Source: UBA2897 sp036733925 (lineage in GTDB: Bacteria > Bacillota > Negativicutes > Selenomonadales > Selenomonadaceae). Taken from it: DNA of 64,000 nt. Below are positions 34,178-43,291 of this stretch, one piece after another (positions within the stretch are counted from its first letter, which is position 1; every line of letters starts with the position of its first letter). The stretch is from NCBI GenBank assembly GCA_036733925.1, contig DAIMZO010000005.1, forward strand, positions 1 to 64,000, written 5' to 3'. A program made the position numbers and the translations under genes. The notes under the pieces were generated by a model that saw only the letters and a program-made list of their open reading frames with translations, did no database searches and was not told where the DNA came from.

Positions 34178-35146
34178 TTACTCGTTTTCTTCGTTGTCCT
34201 CGTCGAGCGGGGTGCCAAACACGAGGTGATCGAGCAGGTTGATGAGTTTGTTGATCTCCGGTTTCGATACCTGGCCGGATGCGCCGAGGCTCTCGCCCTT
34301 GATGCGCATCTCTTCACTGATCAGCGAGGAGAACAGCACGACCGGCACTTCCTTCAGGCGGTCATCCTCGCGGATGAGCTTGAGCAGACGGTGGCCGTCC
34401 ATCTTCGGCATCTCAACATCGGTGATGACGATGCCGACCTGATCCTCGATCGGGCCGTCTTTCTTCGCGAGGCCCTGCAGGTACTCCCAAGCGTCCTGCC
34501 CATTGCCGAAGTCGCGGACGAAGCGGTAGCCGGACTCATGCAGGGTCGTCACGAGCAGCTCGCGCAGCATGCCCGAGTCCTCGGCGATGACGACGTGCAC
34601 CTTCGCGCGCTTGTCCTTGACGTCCTCGGTCGCTTCCTCGAACGTCGTGAGCTTCGCGTTGACCTCTGGATTGATTTCGGCGATGATTGTCTCGAAGTCG
34701 AGCAGCAGCACGATGCGATCCTTCATCTTGACGATGCCGACCACGCGGGACTGGTCGCCGACCTCCGGCGCCGGCTCCATGTCCTTCCACGAGATGCGGT
34801 GGATGCGCGAGACGTTCTCGACGAGGAAGCCGATGTTGTAGTTGTTGATCTCCGTCACGATGATGTTCTTGAGCTCGCCGTTCGGCTGCACATTCAGGCA
34901 GCGCGGCAGGTTCACGAGCGGGATTGCCTTGCCGCGCAACGTGAACAGGCCGTCGACGTACGGATGCGCCTGCGGCATCGTCGTCACCGGCTGCGCCGTC
35001 ACGACCTCGCGGACCTTCGCGACATTGATGCCGTAGTTCACGTTCCCGATGCTGAACTCCACAATCTCAAATTCGTTGGTGCCGCTTTCAAGCAGGATTC
35101 CCTTTTTATCCCCGCTCGTCTCTGCTGTAAGATTTTCTGCTGCCAT
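34178..35146 (-). CDS. cheV: Chemotaxis protein CheV (CheW-like domain plus receiver)
   Basis: A 322-residue coupling protein. The CheW-like domain at about 25-165 contains FSIGNVNYGINVAKVREVV and HPYVDGLFTLRGKAIPLVNL. The receiver domain at about 180-310 has the phospho-acceptor Asp in VIITDVEMPKMDG-like sequence (VGIVITDVEMPKMDGHRLL) and the Lys in QVSKPEINKL. It connects chemoreceptors to CheA and adapts through phosphorylation. The ATG at 35146 (GGGGG about 8 bases upstream) is preferred to 35161 and 35224. With flagellin it indicates chemotactic motility, though no other che gene is in the window. Confidence 0.92.
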   Translation of the reverse strand: MAAENLTAETSGDKKGILLESGTNEFEIVEFSIGNVNYGINVAKVREVVTAQPVTTMPQAHPYVDGLFTLRGKAIPLVNLPRCLNVQPNGELKNIIVTEINNYNIGFLVENVSRIHRISWKDMEPAPEVGDQSRVVGIVKMKDRIVLLLDFETIIAEINPEVNAKLTTFEEATEDVKDKRAKVHVVIAEDSGMLRELLVTTLHESGYRFVRDFGNGQDAWEYLQGLAKKDGPIEDQVGIVITDVEMPKMDGHRLLKLIREDDRLKEVPVVLFSSLISEEMRIKGESLGASGQVSKPEINKLINLLDHLVFGTPLDEDNEENE

Positions 35147-35362
35147 CAAATTCGCCCCCATAACTCGAACTGCTTTCGCATGGTATTCCAATTTCCTAGA
35201 TCCCGGCCGCGCATCTTCCCTCATGCGATTCCATGGCGCGGCTGGATGGTAGAATTCTATTTCTATAATGTTCTATTCGCGCCGGAACGGGAAATTCCTT
35301 CTATCCTGCAAAAATATCCCGTAAAAATCCCGCAGAAACTTTTCCGAAGGACGTTGCGTCCA

Positions 35363-36322
35363 TCAATCCGCCTGCCCCGGAGCTGCGGTATCCGCTGCGC
35401 CCGAAGCCTCCTTCAGGTACGTCCAGCCGTCGTGTTCCTTGACGATGCCGTTCTTCAGCAGGTGGCCGAGCGCGCGCTTGAACGCCGCCTTCGAGATATG
35501 GAATTTGTCGCGGATGACCTCGGGGGAGGTCTTGTCGGTGTACGGCATCTTGCCCTTGCGCTGCTGCAGGAGCGAGAGGATCCGCCCGGCGTCCGCGAGC
35601 AGCGCGTTCTCCTTGGCCTCGAGCAGGGAGGCATTCAGCCGGCCGTCCGGGCGCACATAGGTCACGCGCGCCGTCACGATCTCGCCGACGCGCGGCCGCT
35701 CGCGCATCTCCTTGTTCGCGATGAAGACGATGTAGTGCTCCTCGGAGAACAGGAACGCGCCCGCGTCCGTGTAGTTGTAGATGGCGCCCGTCACCCGATC
35801 CCCGCGGCGCGCCTTGCCGATCGCGGAGACAGAGGCGCGGCGCATCTCGTCCTCGACCTCCATCGTCACGGCGAGGCGGCCGGACTTATCCGTGTAGAGC
35901 TTCGCCCAGACCTTCTCGCCGACCTGCGGCCGCCCGCGCATGCCCGCGTACGGCATGAAGATGCCGCGCTCCGCGCCGACATCGACATAGGCCCCGTCCT
36001 TGTCGACGTTGATGACCTTCAGGTACGCAATCTGGCCCTCCTTCATCCTCGGCACACGCATGCTCGCGGTCAGGCGGTGCTTCGGGTCGCGGTAAAGGAA
36101 CACCTCGACCTCGTCGCCGACCGCAACCTCCGCCGTCTGCTGGTGCTTGTGCAGCAGGATGTCGTCCGAGGTATTGCCGGTGCCCGCATCGAGGAACGCG
36201 CCCATCTCGCCGAGGCGTGCGACGCGCAGCGTCTCGACCGTGCTCGGCTTCAGGCTGCGTTTCGCGCGCGGCGCCGCGGCAGTCTCCGTATGTTCCGTAT
36301 GCTCCGTGTGATCCGTATGCAT
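35363..36322 (-). CDS. cvfB: CvfB-type S1-like RNA-binding protein
   Basis: A protein of about 319 residues with tandem S1-like modules (LGEMGAFLDAGTGNTSDDIL; QIAYLKVINVDKDGAYVDVG; RVTGAIYNYTDAGAFLFSEE) and a C-terminal winged helix (EVIRDKFHISKAAFKRALGH), as in CvfB/YitL. CvfB homologues influence virulence and gene expression post-transcriptionally. The N-terminus before the first module is HTDHTEHTEHTE, encoded by a 9-base tandem repeat (36285-36320). The ATG at 36322 has GAGG 9 bases upstream and is preferred to 36337, which overlaps rsfS. Confidence 0.88.
   Translation of the reverse strand: MHTDHTEHTEHTETAAAPRAKRSLKPSTVETLRVARLGEMGAFLDAGTGNTSDDILLHKHQQTAEVAVGDEVEVFLYRDPKHRLTASMRVPRMKEGQIAYLKVINVDKDGAYVDVGAERGIFMPYAGMRGRPQVGEKVWAKLYTDKSGRLAVTMEVEDEMRRASVSAIGKARRGDRVTGAIYNYTDAGAFLFSEEHYIVFIANKEMRERPRVGEIVTARVTYVRPDGRLNASLLEAKENALLADAGRILSLLQQRKGKMPYTDKTSPEVIRDKFHISKAAFKRALGHLLKNGIVKEHDGWTYLKEASGAADTAAPGQAD
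36285..36320. repeat. Four 9-bp tandem repeats in the cvfB start
   Basis: Four near-identical 9-base units (TCCGTATGC-like on the plus strand) encode alternating His-Thr-Asp/Glu triplets. The unit length keeps the reading frame, so copy-number change would only lengthen or shorten the tail. Confidence 0.8.
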
Positions 36323-36326
36323 CGTA

Positions 36327-36671
36327 TCAGTCCTCATAGGTCGTCAGTTTCGCTTCACCCCAGAGCTGCTCGATCGCGTAGTACTCGCGCGCGTCCTGAC
36401 GGAAGATGTGCGCGATGACGTCGCCGTAGTCCATCAGGACCCATTCGCCCTCGCGGTAGCCCTCTTTATGGCCGAAGGCCGCCCCTTTCTCGGCGAGCTC
36501 CTCCTCGATGTTGTCGGCGATGGCCCGCACCTGCGTCGCCGTATTCGCCGAGCAGACGACGAAATAGTCCGTCGAGCTCGAGATGCCCTGCATGTCCATG
36601 ATGACGATGTCGCGCGCCTTCTTATCGCTGGCCGCCTTGCAGATGGCCTCGCATACTTCTTTCTCTGTCAA
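36327..36671 (-). CDS. rsfS: Ribosomal silencing factor RsfS
   Basis: A 114-residue protein that binds uL14 and blocks subunit joining during starvation. Landmarks are AARDIVIMDMQGISSSTDYFV-like sequence (DIVIMDMQGISSSTDYFVVC), IEEELAEKGAAFGHKEGYRE and GEWVLMDYGDVIAHIF. Length is typical. It is after the LCP gene and before cvfB, and the preceding nadD-yqeK pair is its usual company. Confidence 0.95.
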   Translation of the reverse strand: MTEKEVCEAICKAASDKKARDIVIMDMQGISSSTDYFVVCSANTATQVRAIADNIEEELAEKGAAFGHKEGYREGEWVLMDYGDVIAHIFRQDAREYYAIEQLWGEAKLTTYED

Positions 36672-36695
36672 GATGATTCCTCCTAAAAAATATAA

Positions 36696-37739
36696 TTACG
36701 AATCTTCGTCGTTTCCGTTTTCTTCTTCTGGGAAAAGCTCCTGCACGCATTCGCGGATGGCGCTCTCGTCCGGCACCCAGATGGTGTCGTCATCCTGCGC
36801 CGGCTCGCCGGGCAGCATCTTCGTCTCCGGCTGCTCCGTGCTGATGCCGCGCAGGACGTTCGCGAGATGCGCCGCGTCGAAGATCTCCGCGCTCGTGTCG
36901 ACTTCCTCGCGAAGGATCTTCGCGATTTCCGGCAGATGCGGGATGGTCTCCACCTGCAGCAGCTTATTGTAGAGCACGCGCACGAATTTCTGCTGCCGCT
37001 GCACGCGCCCCGTATCGCCCATCTCCGGGCTCCGATAGCGCAGGTAGCCCTGCACCTGCCGCCCGTCGAGGTGCTGATAGCCGCGCTTCAGATGGATGGT
37101 GAGCCCGGAGGCCGGGTCATCGTAATCCATATCGCCCTCGACGTAGAGGTCGAGGCCGCCGAGCTGGTCGATGAGATCCGCGAACGCCTTCGTGTCAACG
37201 ACGACGTACTGATGGATGGAGACGCCGCCGAGCAGATTGCTGATCGCGCGCACCATCATCGACGGGCCGCCGACCGTATAGGCGCTGCTGATCCGGCCGC
37301 CCTGCTGCGTACCCGGATAGTGGATCCAGGTATCGCGCGGGATCGACAGGAACCGCACCTTGCCCGTCTGGTTATCCGAGCTCAGCAGCAGCACCGTGTC
37401 CGCGCGCCGCCCGCCGTCCTCCGCGGCGTCGGCGCCATCGTCGAGGCCGAGGATCAGCACGTTCGTATAGCCGTCAAAGCGCGGGTCGACCTCGCCGCGC
37501 CAGGCCTGCTGGCGCTCGAGATAGCCCTGATACCGGCTCTGCACATTGTAGTAGGTCTGCACGCCGAGCCGGATAGCGGCGAACCCGGTGACGAGCAGCA
37601 CGGCGAGCAGCGCCGCCAGCACAATCAACACGCCCGTCAGCCGCACGAGCGCGCGCCGCCGCCTGCGGCGCAGTGCCCGACGCTTCCGCTCGATATTCGC
37701 CCGCGTGATACTGACCGGGTCTTTTTCCCTATCGTCCAT
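36696..37739 (-). CDS. LytR-CpsA-Psr (LCP) family protein
   Basis: A 347-residue membrane-anchored enzyme. A basic cytoplasmic N-terminus (IERKRRALRRRRRRALVRLT) precedes one membrane helix at about 32-52. The LCP domain follows with TNVLILGLDDG, RRADTVLLLSSDN, RFLSIPRDTWIHYPG and RYRSPEMGDTGRVQRQQKF, whose Arg and Asp residues bind the polyprenyl-phosphate. LCP proteins transfer glycopolymers from undecaprenyl carriers to the wall. The acidic C-terminus is disordered. It sits in the yqeK-LCP-rsfS order typical of Firmicutes. Confidence 0.93.
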   Translation of the reverse strand: MDDREKDPVSITRANIERKRRALRRRRRRALVRLTGVLIVLAALLAVLLVTGFAAIRLGVQTYYNVQSRYQGYLERQQAWRGEVDPRFDGYTNVLILGLDDGADAAEDGGRRADTVLLLSSDNQTGKVRFLSIPRDTWIHYPGTQQGGRISSAYTVGGPSMMVRAISNLLGGVSIHQYVVVDTKAFADLIDQLGGLDLYVEGDMDYDDPASGLTIHLKRGYQHLDGRQVQGYLRYRSPEMGDTGRVQRQQKFVRVLYNKLLQVETIPHLPEIAKILREEVDTSAEIFDAAHLANVLRGISTEQPETKMLPGEPAQDDDTIWVPDESAIRECVQELFPEEENGNDEDS

Positions 37740-37780
37740 GCTCGTCCACGCTGCCCTTCTCTATCCATCTCCTCCGATGC

Positions 37781-38368
37781 TCAACGCTTCGCCATGCGGC
37801 GCAGCAGGATTTCGTTGCGCGCGAGCACGGTGTCCGGGTGGATCATGTGCCCTTTCTCCGTCACGAACGCGATGGACTGGCTGAGCCCCTCGAGCAGCAT
37901 GTCGTCGAGCTCCGCAGTCCGCGCGAGCTCGCGCAGCATCTCCACCTGCGGATAGCTCCGCGACGGCTCGATCATATCGGCGAACCAGATGATCTTGTCG
38001 AGCTTCGACATGCCGGCGCCGCCGACCGTGTGCCGGTAGATGGCGCGCGAGATCTCCTCGTCCTCGACGCCGTAGTCCTCGCGCACGAGCGCGGCGCCGA
38101 TATAGGCGTGCAGCAGCAGAGGCATCGCGGCCTCGACCGAGCTGTAGACGAGGCCGCGCCGATCTGCCTCCTCGCGCATCGCATCATTCGGGTACTGTCG
38201 CGCGCAGTCATGCAGGAGGCCCGCAACGCGCGCCTTTTTCTCATCGACACCGAAGCGGCCGGCGAGAAATACCGCCGTGTCCATGACGCCGAGCGAATGC
38301 TGATAGCGCGATGGTTTCAGCCGGCTCTCGAGCTGCTTCTTCATATCGTCGATGCTCATCGTAATCAC
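37781..38368 (-). CDS. yqeK: YqeK-type HD-domain diadenosine tetraphosphatase
   Basis: A 195-residue HD hydrolase. HD residues are in RVAGLLHDCARQYPND, with PLLLHAYIGAALVREDYG and HTVGGAGMSKLDKIIWFAD providing further metal ligands. Family members split Ap4A symmetrically into two ADP. The frame opens with GTG at 38368, overlapping the nadD stop; an ATG at 38359 is a possible alternative. It is coupled with nadD as in most Firmicutes. Confidence 0.93.
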   Translation of the reverse strand: MITMSIDDMKKQLESRLKPSRYQHSLGVMDTAVFLAGRFGVDEKKARVAGLLHDCARQYPNDAMREEADRRGLVYSSVEAAMPLLLHAYIGAALVREDYGVEDEEISRAIYRHTVGGAGMSKLDKIIWFADMIEPSRSYPQVEMLRELARTAELDDMLLEGLSQSIAFVTEKGHMIHPDTVLARNEILLRRMAKR

Positions 38369-38970
38369 AGGTAAAGTCCCTCTTTCTCAATGTACTCGCG
38401 GACAGCCTGCGGCACGAGGTAGCGGATGGACTTCCCCTCGCGCACGCGGCGGCGGATATCGGTTGACGAGATCTCGAGCTGCGGCGTGTCGATGCGGTGG
38501 ATGCGCTGGCAGCCCGCATCGCCGAACCGGTCGTGCAGGCGCGTGACGTCGAGCTCCGTGCCCTGCCGCGTCGCCGTCACGAAACGGCAGAGCTGCAACA
38601 GCTCATCGACCCGGTGCCAGGTGTCGAGGTCGTTGACCGCGTCCGCACCGATGAAGAAATAGAATTCCATATCGGAGCCGTAGCGTGCGCGGAGCTCGAG
38701 GATCGTATCGATTGTGTAGGACGCACCCTTGCGCCGCAGCTCGATATCCGACGCGATGAAATGCGGATTCGAGCAGACGGCGAGCTGCGTCATGATGTAG
38801 CGGTCCTGCGCCGACGCGACCTGCTGATGGAGCTTGTGCGGCGGGATGGCCGCCGGGATGAACAGCACGGTGTCGAGTCCGAGCTCGCTGCGCACGGCTT
38901 CCGCCGTGATCAGATGCCCCTCGTGGATCGGGTCGAACGTGCCGCCCATGATACCGATCTGCCTGCTCAT
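38365..38970 (-). CDS. nadD: Nicotinate-nucleotide adenylyltransferase
   Basis: A 201-residue nucleotidyltransferase of NAD synthesis. GIMGGTFDPIHEGHLITAEA carries the (H/T)xGH motif. FFIGADAVNDLDTWHRVDEL and the C-terminal ISSTDIRRRVREGKSIRYLV (ISxTxxR motif) complete the active site. It overlaps yqeK and the preceding small membrane gene by 4 bases each, so translation is tightly coupled. Confidence 0.96.
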   Translation of the reverse strand: MSRQIGIMGGTFDPIHEGHLITAEAVRSELGLDTVLFIPAAIPPHKLHQQVASAQDRYIMTQLAVCSNPHFIASDIELRRKGASYTIDTILELRARYGSDMEFYFFIGADAVNDLDTWHRVDELLQLCRFVTATRQGTELDVTRLHDRFGDAGCQRIHRIDTPQLEISSTDIRRRVREGKSIRYLVPQAVREYIEKEGLYL

Positions 38971-39161
38971 TCCGACTGCCCTCCCAATAGTACCTGCGCC
39001 ATCATCGAAAACAGCGCCAAGGCGAGCGCGATGCTCACGAAAAGCCAGAGCAGCGCGCGCCCGTAGTCGCAGGCGTCATGCCAACCTTTCTCCGTATGGA
39101 GATAGGCCCTGCCGGCACGGATATAGCCCTGCACGCGCCGCATGGTCTCGCGGATGGTCAT
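38967..39161 (-). CDS. Small single-helix membrane protein between proA and nadD
   Basis: A 64-residue protein with a basic, helical first half (TIRETMRRVQGYIRAGRAYL) and one hydrophobic helix (residues about 38-58, LLWLFVSIALALALFSMMAQ). It overlaps both neighbours by ATGA, which makes it a real translated gene. I do not recognise a family; its place in the operon gives no specific hint. Confidence 0.7.
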   Translation of the reverse strand: MTIRETMRRVQGYIRAGRAYLHTEKGWHDACDYGRALLWLFVSIALALALFSMMAQVLLGGQSE

Positions 39162-40420
39162 TCGCGGACCTGCCCTTCGCCATAGATCAGATATTTCGTG
39201 CTCGTCAGCGCCTCGAGCCCCATCGGGCCGCGCGCGTGGAGCTTCTGCGTGCTGATGCCGATCTCGGCACCGAACCCGAACTCAAAGCCGTCGGTGAAGC
39301 GCGTCGACGCATTGACGTAGACCGCCGCCGCATCGACCTCTTTCTGGAAGCGGTGCGCATGTTCGAGATTCTCCGTCACGATGGTCTCGCTGTGCCCCGT
39401 GTTGTACGTATTGATGTGCTCGATGGCCGCCGTGAGGTCGTCGACGACCTTGATGGAAAGGATCAGATCGCCGTACTCGGTGTGCCAGTCCTCCTCCGTG
39501 GCCTCGGCCATGTCCGGGCAGATGGCGCGCGCCCGCTCGTCACCGCGCAGCTCGACATGCTTTTCCTGCATGACCACCGCGAGCTTCGGCAGGAACGCCG
39601 CCGCAATGTCCTGATGCACGAGCAGGCTCTCCATCGCGTTGCAGACCGACGGATGCGAGCATTTCGCGTTGACCGCGATCTTCACAGCCATATCCTGATC
39701 TGCGGAGTCGTCGACATAGGTATGGCAGACGCCCGTGCCCGTCTCGATGACCGGCACCGAGCTGTTCTCGGCCACATGGCGGATGAGCCCCGCGCCGCCG
39801 CGCGGGATGATCACGTCGAGCAGGCCCGAGAGATGCGCCATGACGTCGACGGCCTCGTGGTCCGTATACTCAACGAACTGGATGGCACCCTCCGGGATGC
39901 CGGCCTTGCAGGCCGCCTTCGCGAGCAATGAGCTGATGGCCGTGTTCGAGCGGATGGCCTCGCTGCCGCCGCGCAGCATCACGGCGTTGCCCGATTTCAG
40001 GCAGAGCCCCGCGGCGTCCGCCGTGACGTTTGGCCGCGCCTCATAGATGATGCCGATGACCCCGATGGGGACGCGTACGCGGCGAATCTCCAGGCCGTTC
40101 GGGCGCACGGTCGAGTAATCGCCCTGGCAGACCGGATCCGGCAGGGACGCCGTCTGGCGCAGGCCCTCCGCCATTTTCGCGATGCGGTTCTCATCGAGCA
40201 TCAGACGGTCGAGATACGAGCGGCGCAGGCCCTTTTCGCGCGCCTCCTCAAGATCCTCCGCGTTGGCGCGCAGGATGAGCTCGCTGCGCTGCTCGAGCAC
40301 GTGCGCCATCGCGAGCAGGGCCTGATTCTTCACGCCCGTCGGCAGGACGCCAAGCTTCCGCGAGGCCGCCTTGGCCGCCTCCGCCTTTTCCCGCATAGCT
40401 TTTTCCATATCGACTGCCAT
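39158..40420 (-). CDS. proA: Gamma-glutamyl phosphate reductase
   Basis: A 420-residue NADPH-dependent aldehyde dehydrogenase-fold enzyme, the second step of proline synthesis. VRVPIGVIGIIYEARPNVTA, GGSEAIRSNTAI, the active-site Cys region VNAKCSHPSVCNAMESLLVH and the C-terminal GFEFGFGAEIGISTQKLHAR are all family signatures. GGAGG lies about 7 bases before the ATG at 40420, so that start is preferred to 40435. It follows proB by 38 bases. Confidence 0.97.
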   Translation of the reverse strand: MAVDMEKAMREKAEAAKAASRKLGVLPTGVKNQALLAMAHVLEQRSELILRANAEDLEEAREKGLRRSYLDRLMLDENRIAKMAEGLRQTASLPDPVCQGDYSTVRPNGLEIRRVRVPIGVIGIIYEARPNVTADAAGLCLKSGNAVMLRGGSEAIRSNTAISSLLAKAACKAGIPEGAIQFVEYTDHEAVDVMAHLSGLLDVIIPRGGAGLIRHVAENSSVPVIETGTGVCHTYVDDSADQDMAVKIAVNAKCSHPSVCNAMESLLVHQDIAAAFLPKLAVVMQEKHVELRGDERARAICPDMAEATEEDWHTEYGDLILSIKVVDDLTAAIEHINTYNTGHSETIVTENLEHAHRFQKEVDAAAVYVNASTRFTDGFEFGFGAEIGISTQKLHARGPMGLEALTSTKYLIYGEGQVRE

Positions 40421-40458
40421 AGAGATTCCTCCCAATCCTTCTGCCCTCCGGCACCTCG

Positions 40459-41595
40459 TCAGACCATCAGCACCATATTGTCCCGGTGGATGATTTCCGC
40501 CGGGCAGTCCGCGCCGCCGAGGATCTTCGCGAAATCCTCGGTCTGGTGGCCCATCAGGCGCCGGATCGCCTCACTATCATAATTCACGATGCCGCGCGCG
40601 ATTTCCTGCTGTTTCTCGGAAAGAATCCGCACGGTGCTGCCCGCCGGGAACGCCCCGGCGCAGTCCGTGATGCCGACGGCCAGGATGCTCGCGCCCTGCT
40701 CGCGCAGCGCGCGCTCGCAGCCCGCGTCGACCGCAATGTCGCCGGCGAGCCGCTTGCCGAACGCGAGCCAGCTCCGGCGGAGCTGCAGATGATCCTCGCG
40801 CGCCGGGAACACCGTGCCGACCTCCTCGCCCGCGAGCACGTCGAGCAGTGCATGCCGGCGGAGCCCCGAGACGATGGCCATCGTGACGCCTGCGCCGCCC
40901 GCGACCTTCGCGGCCTGGATCTTCGTCATCATGCCGCCTGTGCCGAGCGAGGAGCCCGCGCCGCCCGCGAGCGCCTCGATGGCCGGCGTCACCTCCGGCA
41001 CCTCGTGGATGAGCTGCGCGTCCGCGTGCGTCTGCGGATTCGCCGTATAGAGCCCCTCGATATCCGAGAGGATGATGAGCGCGTCTGCGTCAACGAGCGT
41101 CGCGACGATGGCCGACAGGTTGTCGTTGTCGCCGATCTGGAACTCATCGACCGAGATTGCGTCGTTCTCGTTGATGATCGGGATGGCGCCCATCTCAAGC
41201 AGCGCGAACAGCGCATTGCGCGAGTGATGGTAGTGGTTGTGGCGCACGGCGTCCTCCTTCGTCAGGAGCACCTGCCCGACCGTCTTGCCGTACTCCGCGA
41301 AGAACTTCTCGTAGATATGCAGCAGGATGCCCTGCCCGATGGCCGCGAGCGCCTGCTTGCCCGGCATGTCCGCCGGCTTCTTGGCGAGACCTAGCCGGCC
41401 CATGCCTGCCGCCTGCGCGCCCGATGATACCAGGATGACCTCGCGCCCCTCGTTCGAGAGCTCCGCGAGATCGCGCACGAGATGCTCGATGCGGTGCAGG
41501 TTGAGCTTGCCCGTCTTATGCGTCAGCGTGCTCGACCCGACCTTCACGACGACGCGCTTCGCCTCTTTCAGCCGCGCCCTGCCGTCCATCGTCAT
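40459..41595 (-). CDS. proB: Glutamate 5-kinase with PUA domain
   Basis: A 378-residue enzyme for the first step of proline synthesis. The kinase domain starts RVVVKVGSSTLTHKTGKLN and has VSSGAQAAGMGRLGL, NENDAISVDEFQIGDNDNLS and LGTGGMMTKIQAAKVA. A PUA domain follows from about residue 285 (DAGCERALREQGASILAVGI). ATG at 41595 is chosen because AAAGGAG lies 8 bases upstream. It is usually inhibited by proline. It lies between yhbY and proA in the long operon. Confidence 0.97.
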   Translation of the reverse strand: MTMDGRARLKEAKRVVVKVGSSTLTHKTGKLNLHRIEHLVRDLAELSNEGREVILVSSGAQAAGMGRLGLAKKPADMPGKQALAAIGQGILLHIYEKFFAEYGKTVGQVLLTKEDAVRHNHYHHSRNALFALLEMGAIPIINENDAISVDEFQIGDNDNLSAIVATLVDADALIILSDIEGLYTANPQTHADAQLIHEVPEVTPAIEALAGGAGSSLGTGGMMTKIQAAKVAGGAGVTMAIVSGLRRHALLDVLAGEEVGTVFPAREDHLQLRRSWLAFGKRLAGDIAVDAGCERALREQGASILAVGITDCAGAFPAGSTVRILSEKQQEIARGIVNYDSEAIRRLMGHQTEDFAKILGGADCPAEIIHRDNMVLMV

Positions 41596-41622
41596 GCACC
41601 TCACTCCTTTCGCTTCGATAGA

Positions 41623-41934
41623 TTACGGCAGCTCGATCTTCGGCTTGTCGAAATTCCGCTTGAACAGCAGCCCATTCCGGCCGATGATCTGCACGAGCTC
41701 CGCGTCGACGCGCTCCGTCAGCGTCTCAATCATGCTCTTGATCTGTTCCGCATCGTCCGCGCTGTTCTGCAGCACGCGTACCTTGATGAGCTCACGCTTC
41801 TTGATGGCCTCACGCGCCGACTGCACGACAGCCGGCGTCAGGCCGTCCTTGCCCATCTGCACGACCGGGTCGATGCCCATGCCCATCGAGCGCAGGAAGC
41901 TCTTCTGTTTTCCCGTCAAAGAATGTCTCAGCAT
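41623..41934 (-). CDS. yhbY: CRM-domain RNA-binding protein YhbY
   Basis: A 103-residue CRM-domain protein associated with pre-50S ribosomes. MLRHSLTGKQKSFLRSMGMG, DPVVQMGKDGLTPAVVQSAR and REAIKKRELIKVRVLQNSAD are typical, and the GxxG loop is preserved as GRNG. It lies between obg and proB, consistent with ribosome assembly. Confidence 0.94.
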   Translation of the reverse strand: MLRHSLTGKQKSFLRSMGMGIDPVVQMGKDGLTPAVVQSAREAIKKRELIKVRVLQNSADDAEQIKSMIETLTERVDAELVQIIGRNGLLFKRNFDKPKIELP

Positions 41935-41959
41935 TTGTTTCTCCTATTTCTTCCGCGTA

Positions 41960-43240
41960 TTACTCGCGATACTCGAACTCCATATCCCCGATATGAACCG
42001 TCTGGCCCTCCTTGATGCCGCGCGCCTTGAGCTTCTCGTCGATGCCCTTGATGCGCCAGATGTACTGGAAGCGGCGCACGGCCTCGTCGTTGTTGAAGTT
42101 CGTCATCGCGACGAGCTTCTCGATGGCCTTGCCATGCACGATGAAATCGGCCGCGTCGTTGCGCGTGATCGTGACCTTTTCCGGATCCTCGCCGTTCTCA
42201 TCGTAGACCTGCTCCGTCTCCTCTTCCTCCGGCTCCGACACGTAGTTATCGAGCCAGGTGCCGACGTAGGCAATCAGCTCGCGCACGCCCTGATGCGTCG
42301 CCGCCGAAATCTCGAAATACGCAAGGCCCTCCTCCTTCGCGAGCTTCTGGAGCCGCGGGAGGTTCTCCTGCGCCTGCGGCAGGTCGATCTTGTTCGCGAC
42401 GAGGATCTGCGTCTTCTTCATGATCTTGTCGCTGTACTTCCGCAGTTCCTTGTTGATGTTGTAATAGTCCTCGACCGGATTGCGGCCCTCGATGCCCGAC
42501 GCGTCGACGATGTGCAGGATCAGCTTCGTGCGCTCGATATGCCGCAGGAAGTCGTGGCCGAGGCCGACGCCGTCCGCGGCGCCCTCGATGAGGCCAGGGA
42601 TATCCGCCATGACGAAGCTCTTCTCATAGTCGGTCTTCACGACGCCGAGCACGGGCGTGATCGTCGTGAACGGATAGTCCGCGATCTCCGGCTTCGCCGA
42701 GCTGCAGCTCGAGATCAAGCTCGACTTGCCGACGCTCGGATAGCCGACCAGCCCGACATCCGCGAGCAGCTTCAGCTCGAGGATCACGCGGCGCGACTCG
42801 CCCGGCTCACCGAACTCCGCGAACGTCGGTGCGCGGTTCGCGGCCGTCGCGAATTTCGCGTTGCCGCGGCCGCCACGGCCGCCCTTGCAGATCACAGCCT
42901 GCTGGCCGACCTCGGTGAGGTCCGCGAGCACCTCGCCCGTCTCCTCATCCTTCACGATCGTTCCTGGCGGTACTTTGACATAGCAGGCCGGCGCGTTCGC
43001 GCCGTACATGTTCTTGATGTCGCCGTTCTCGCCGTTCTCCGCCTTGAACTTCCGGTGATAGCGGAAGTCGAGCAGTGTGTTCAGGTTCGTGTCGACGACA
43101 AAGATGATGTCTCCGCCCTTGCCGCCGTCGCCGCCCGCCGGGCCGCCCTTCGGCACGAATTTCTCGCGGCGGAACGCGGATTTCCCGTGCCCGCCGTCCC
43201 CGGCCTTCAGGATGACCGGCGTCCGATCGATGAATTGCAT
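41960..43240 (-). CDS. obg: Obg/CgtA GTPase with OCT domain
   Basis: A 426-residue ribosome-assembly and stress GTPase. The glycine-rich Obg fold comes first (GDGGHGKSAFRREKFVPKGG, PAGGDGGKGGDIIFVVDTNL). The G domain has GYPSVGKSSLIS, DIPGLIEGAADGVGLGHDFL and VANKIDLPQAQ. After the C-terminal acidic linker (PEEEETEQVYDENGEDPE) comes the OCT domain (MEFEYRE end). ATG at 43240 has AAAGGAGA 7 bases upstream; the longer frame adds 30 residues that include the terminator sequence. Confidence 0.96.
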   Translation of the reverse strand: MQFIDRTPVILKAGDGGHGKSAFRREKFVPKGGPAGGDGGKGGDIIFVVDTNLNTLLDFRYHRKFKAENGENGDIKNMYGANAPACYVKVPPGTIVKDEETGEVLADLTEVGQQAVICKGGRGGRGNAKFATAANRAPTFAEFGEPGESRRVILELKLLADVGLVGYPSVGKSSLISSCSSAKPEIADYPFTTITPVLGVVKTDYEKSFVMADIPGLIEGAADGVGLGHDFLRHIERTKLILHIVDASGIEGRNPVEDYYNINKELRKYSDKIMKKTQILVANKIDLPQAQENLPRLQKLAKEEGLAYFEISAATHQGVRELIAYVGTWLDNYVSEPEEEETEQVYDENGEDPEKVTITRNDAADFIVHGKAIEKLVAMTNFNNDEAVRRFQYIWRIKGIDEKLKARGIKEGQTVHIGDMEFEYRE

Positions 43241-43291
43241 AGTAGTCTCCTTTCCCTTCGAAGCTTTCTTTTCCTTGTGATAACGAAAAAA

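Noticed and set aside
33943..34317. 124-residue minus frame across the cheV end
   Set aside because: Overlaps cheV in another frame and the AT-rich spacer; no codon bias or ribosome site.
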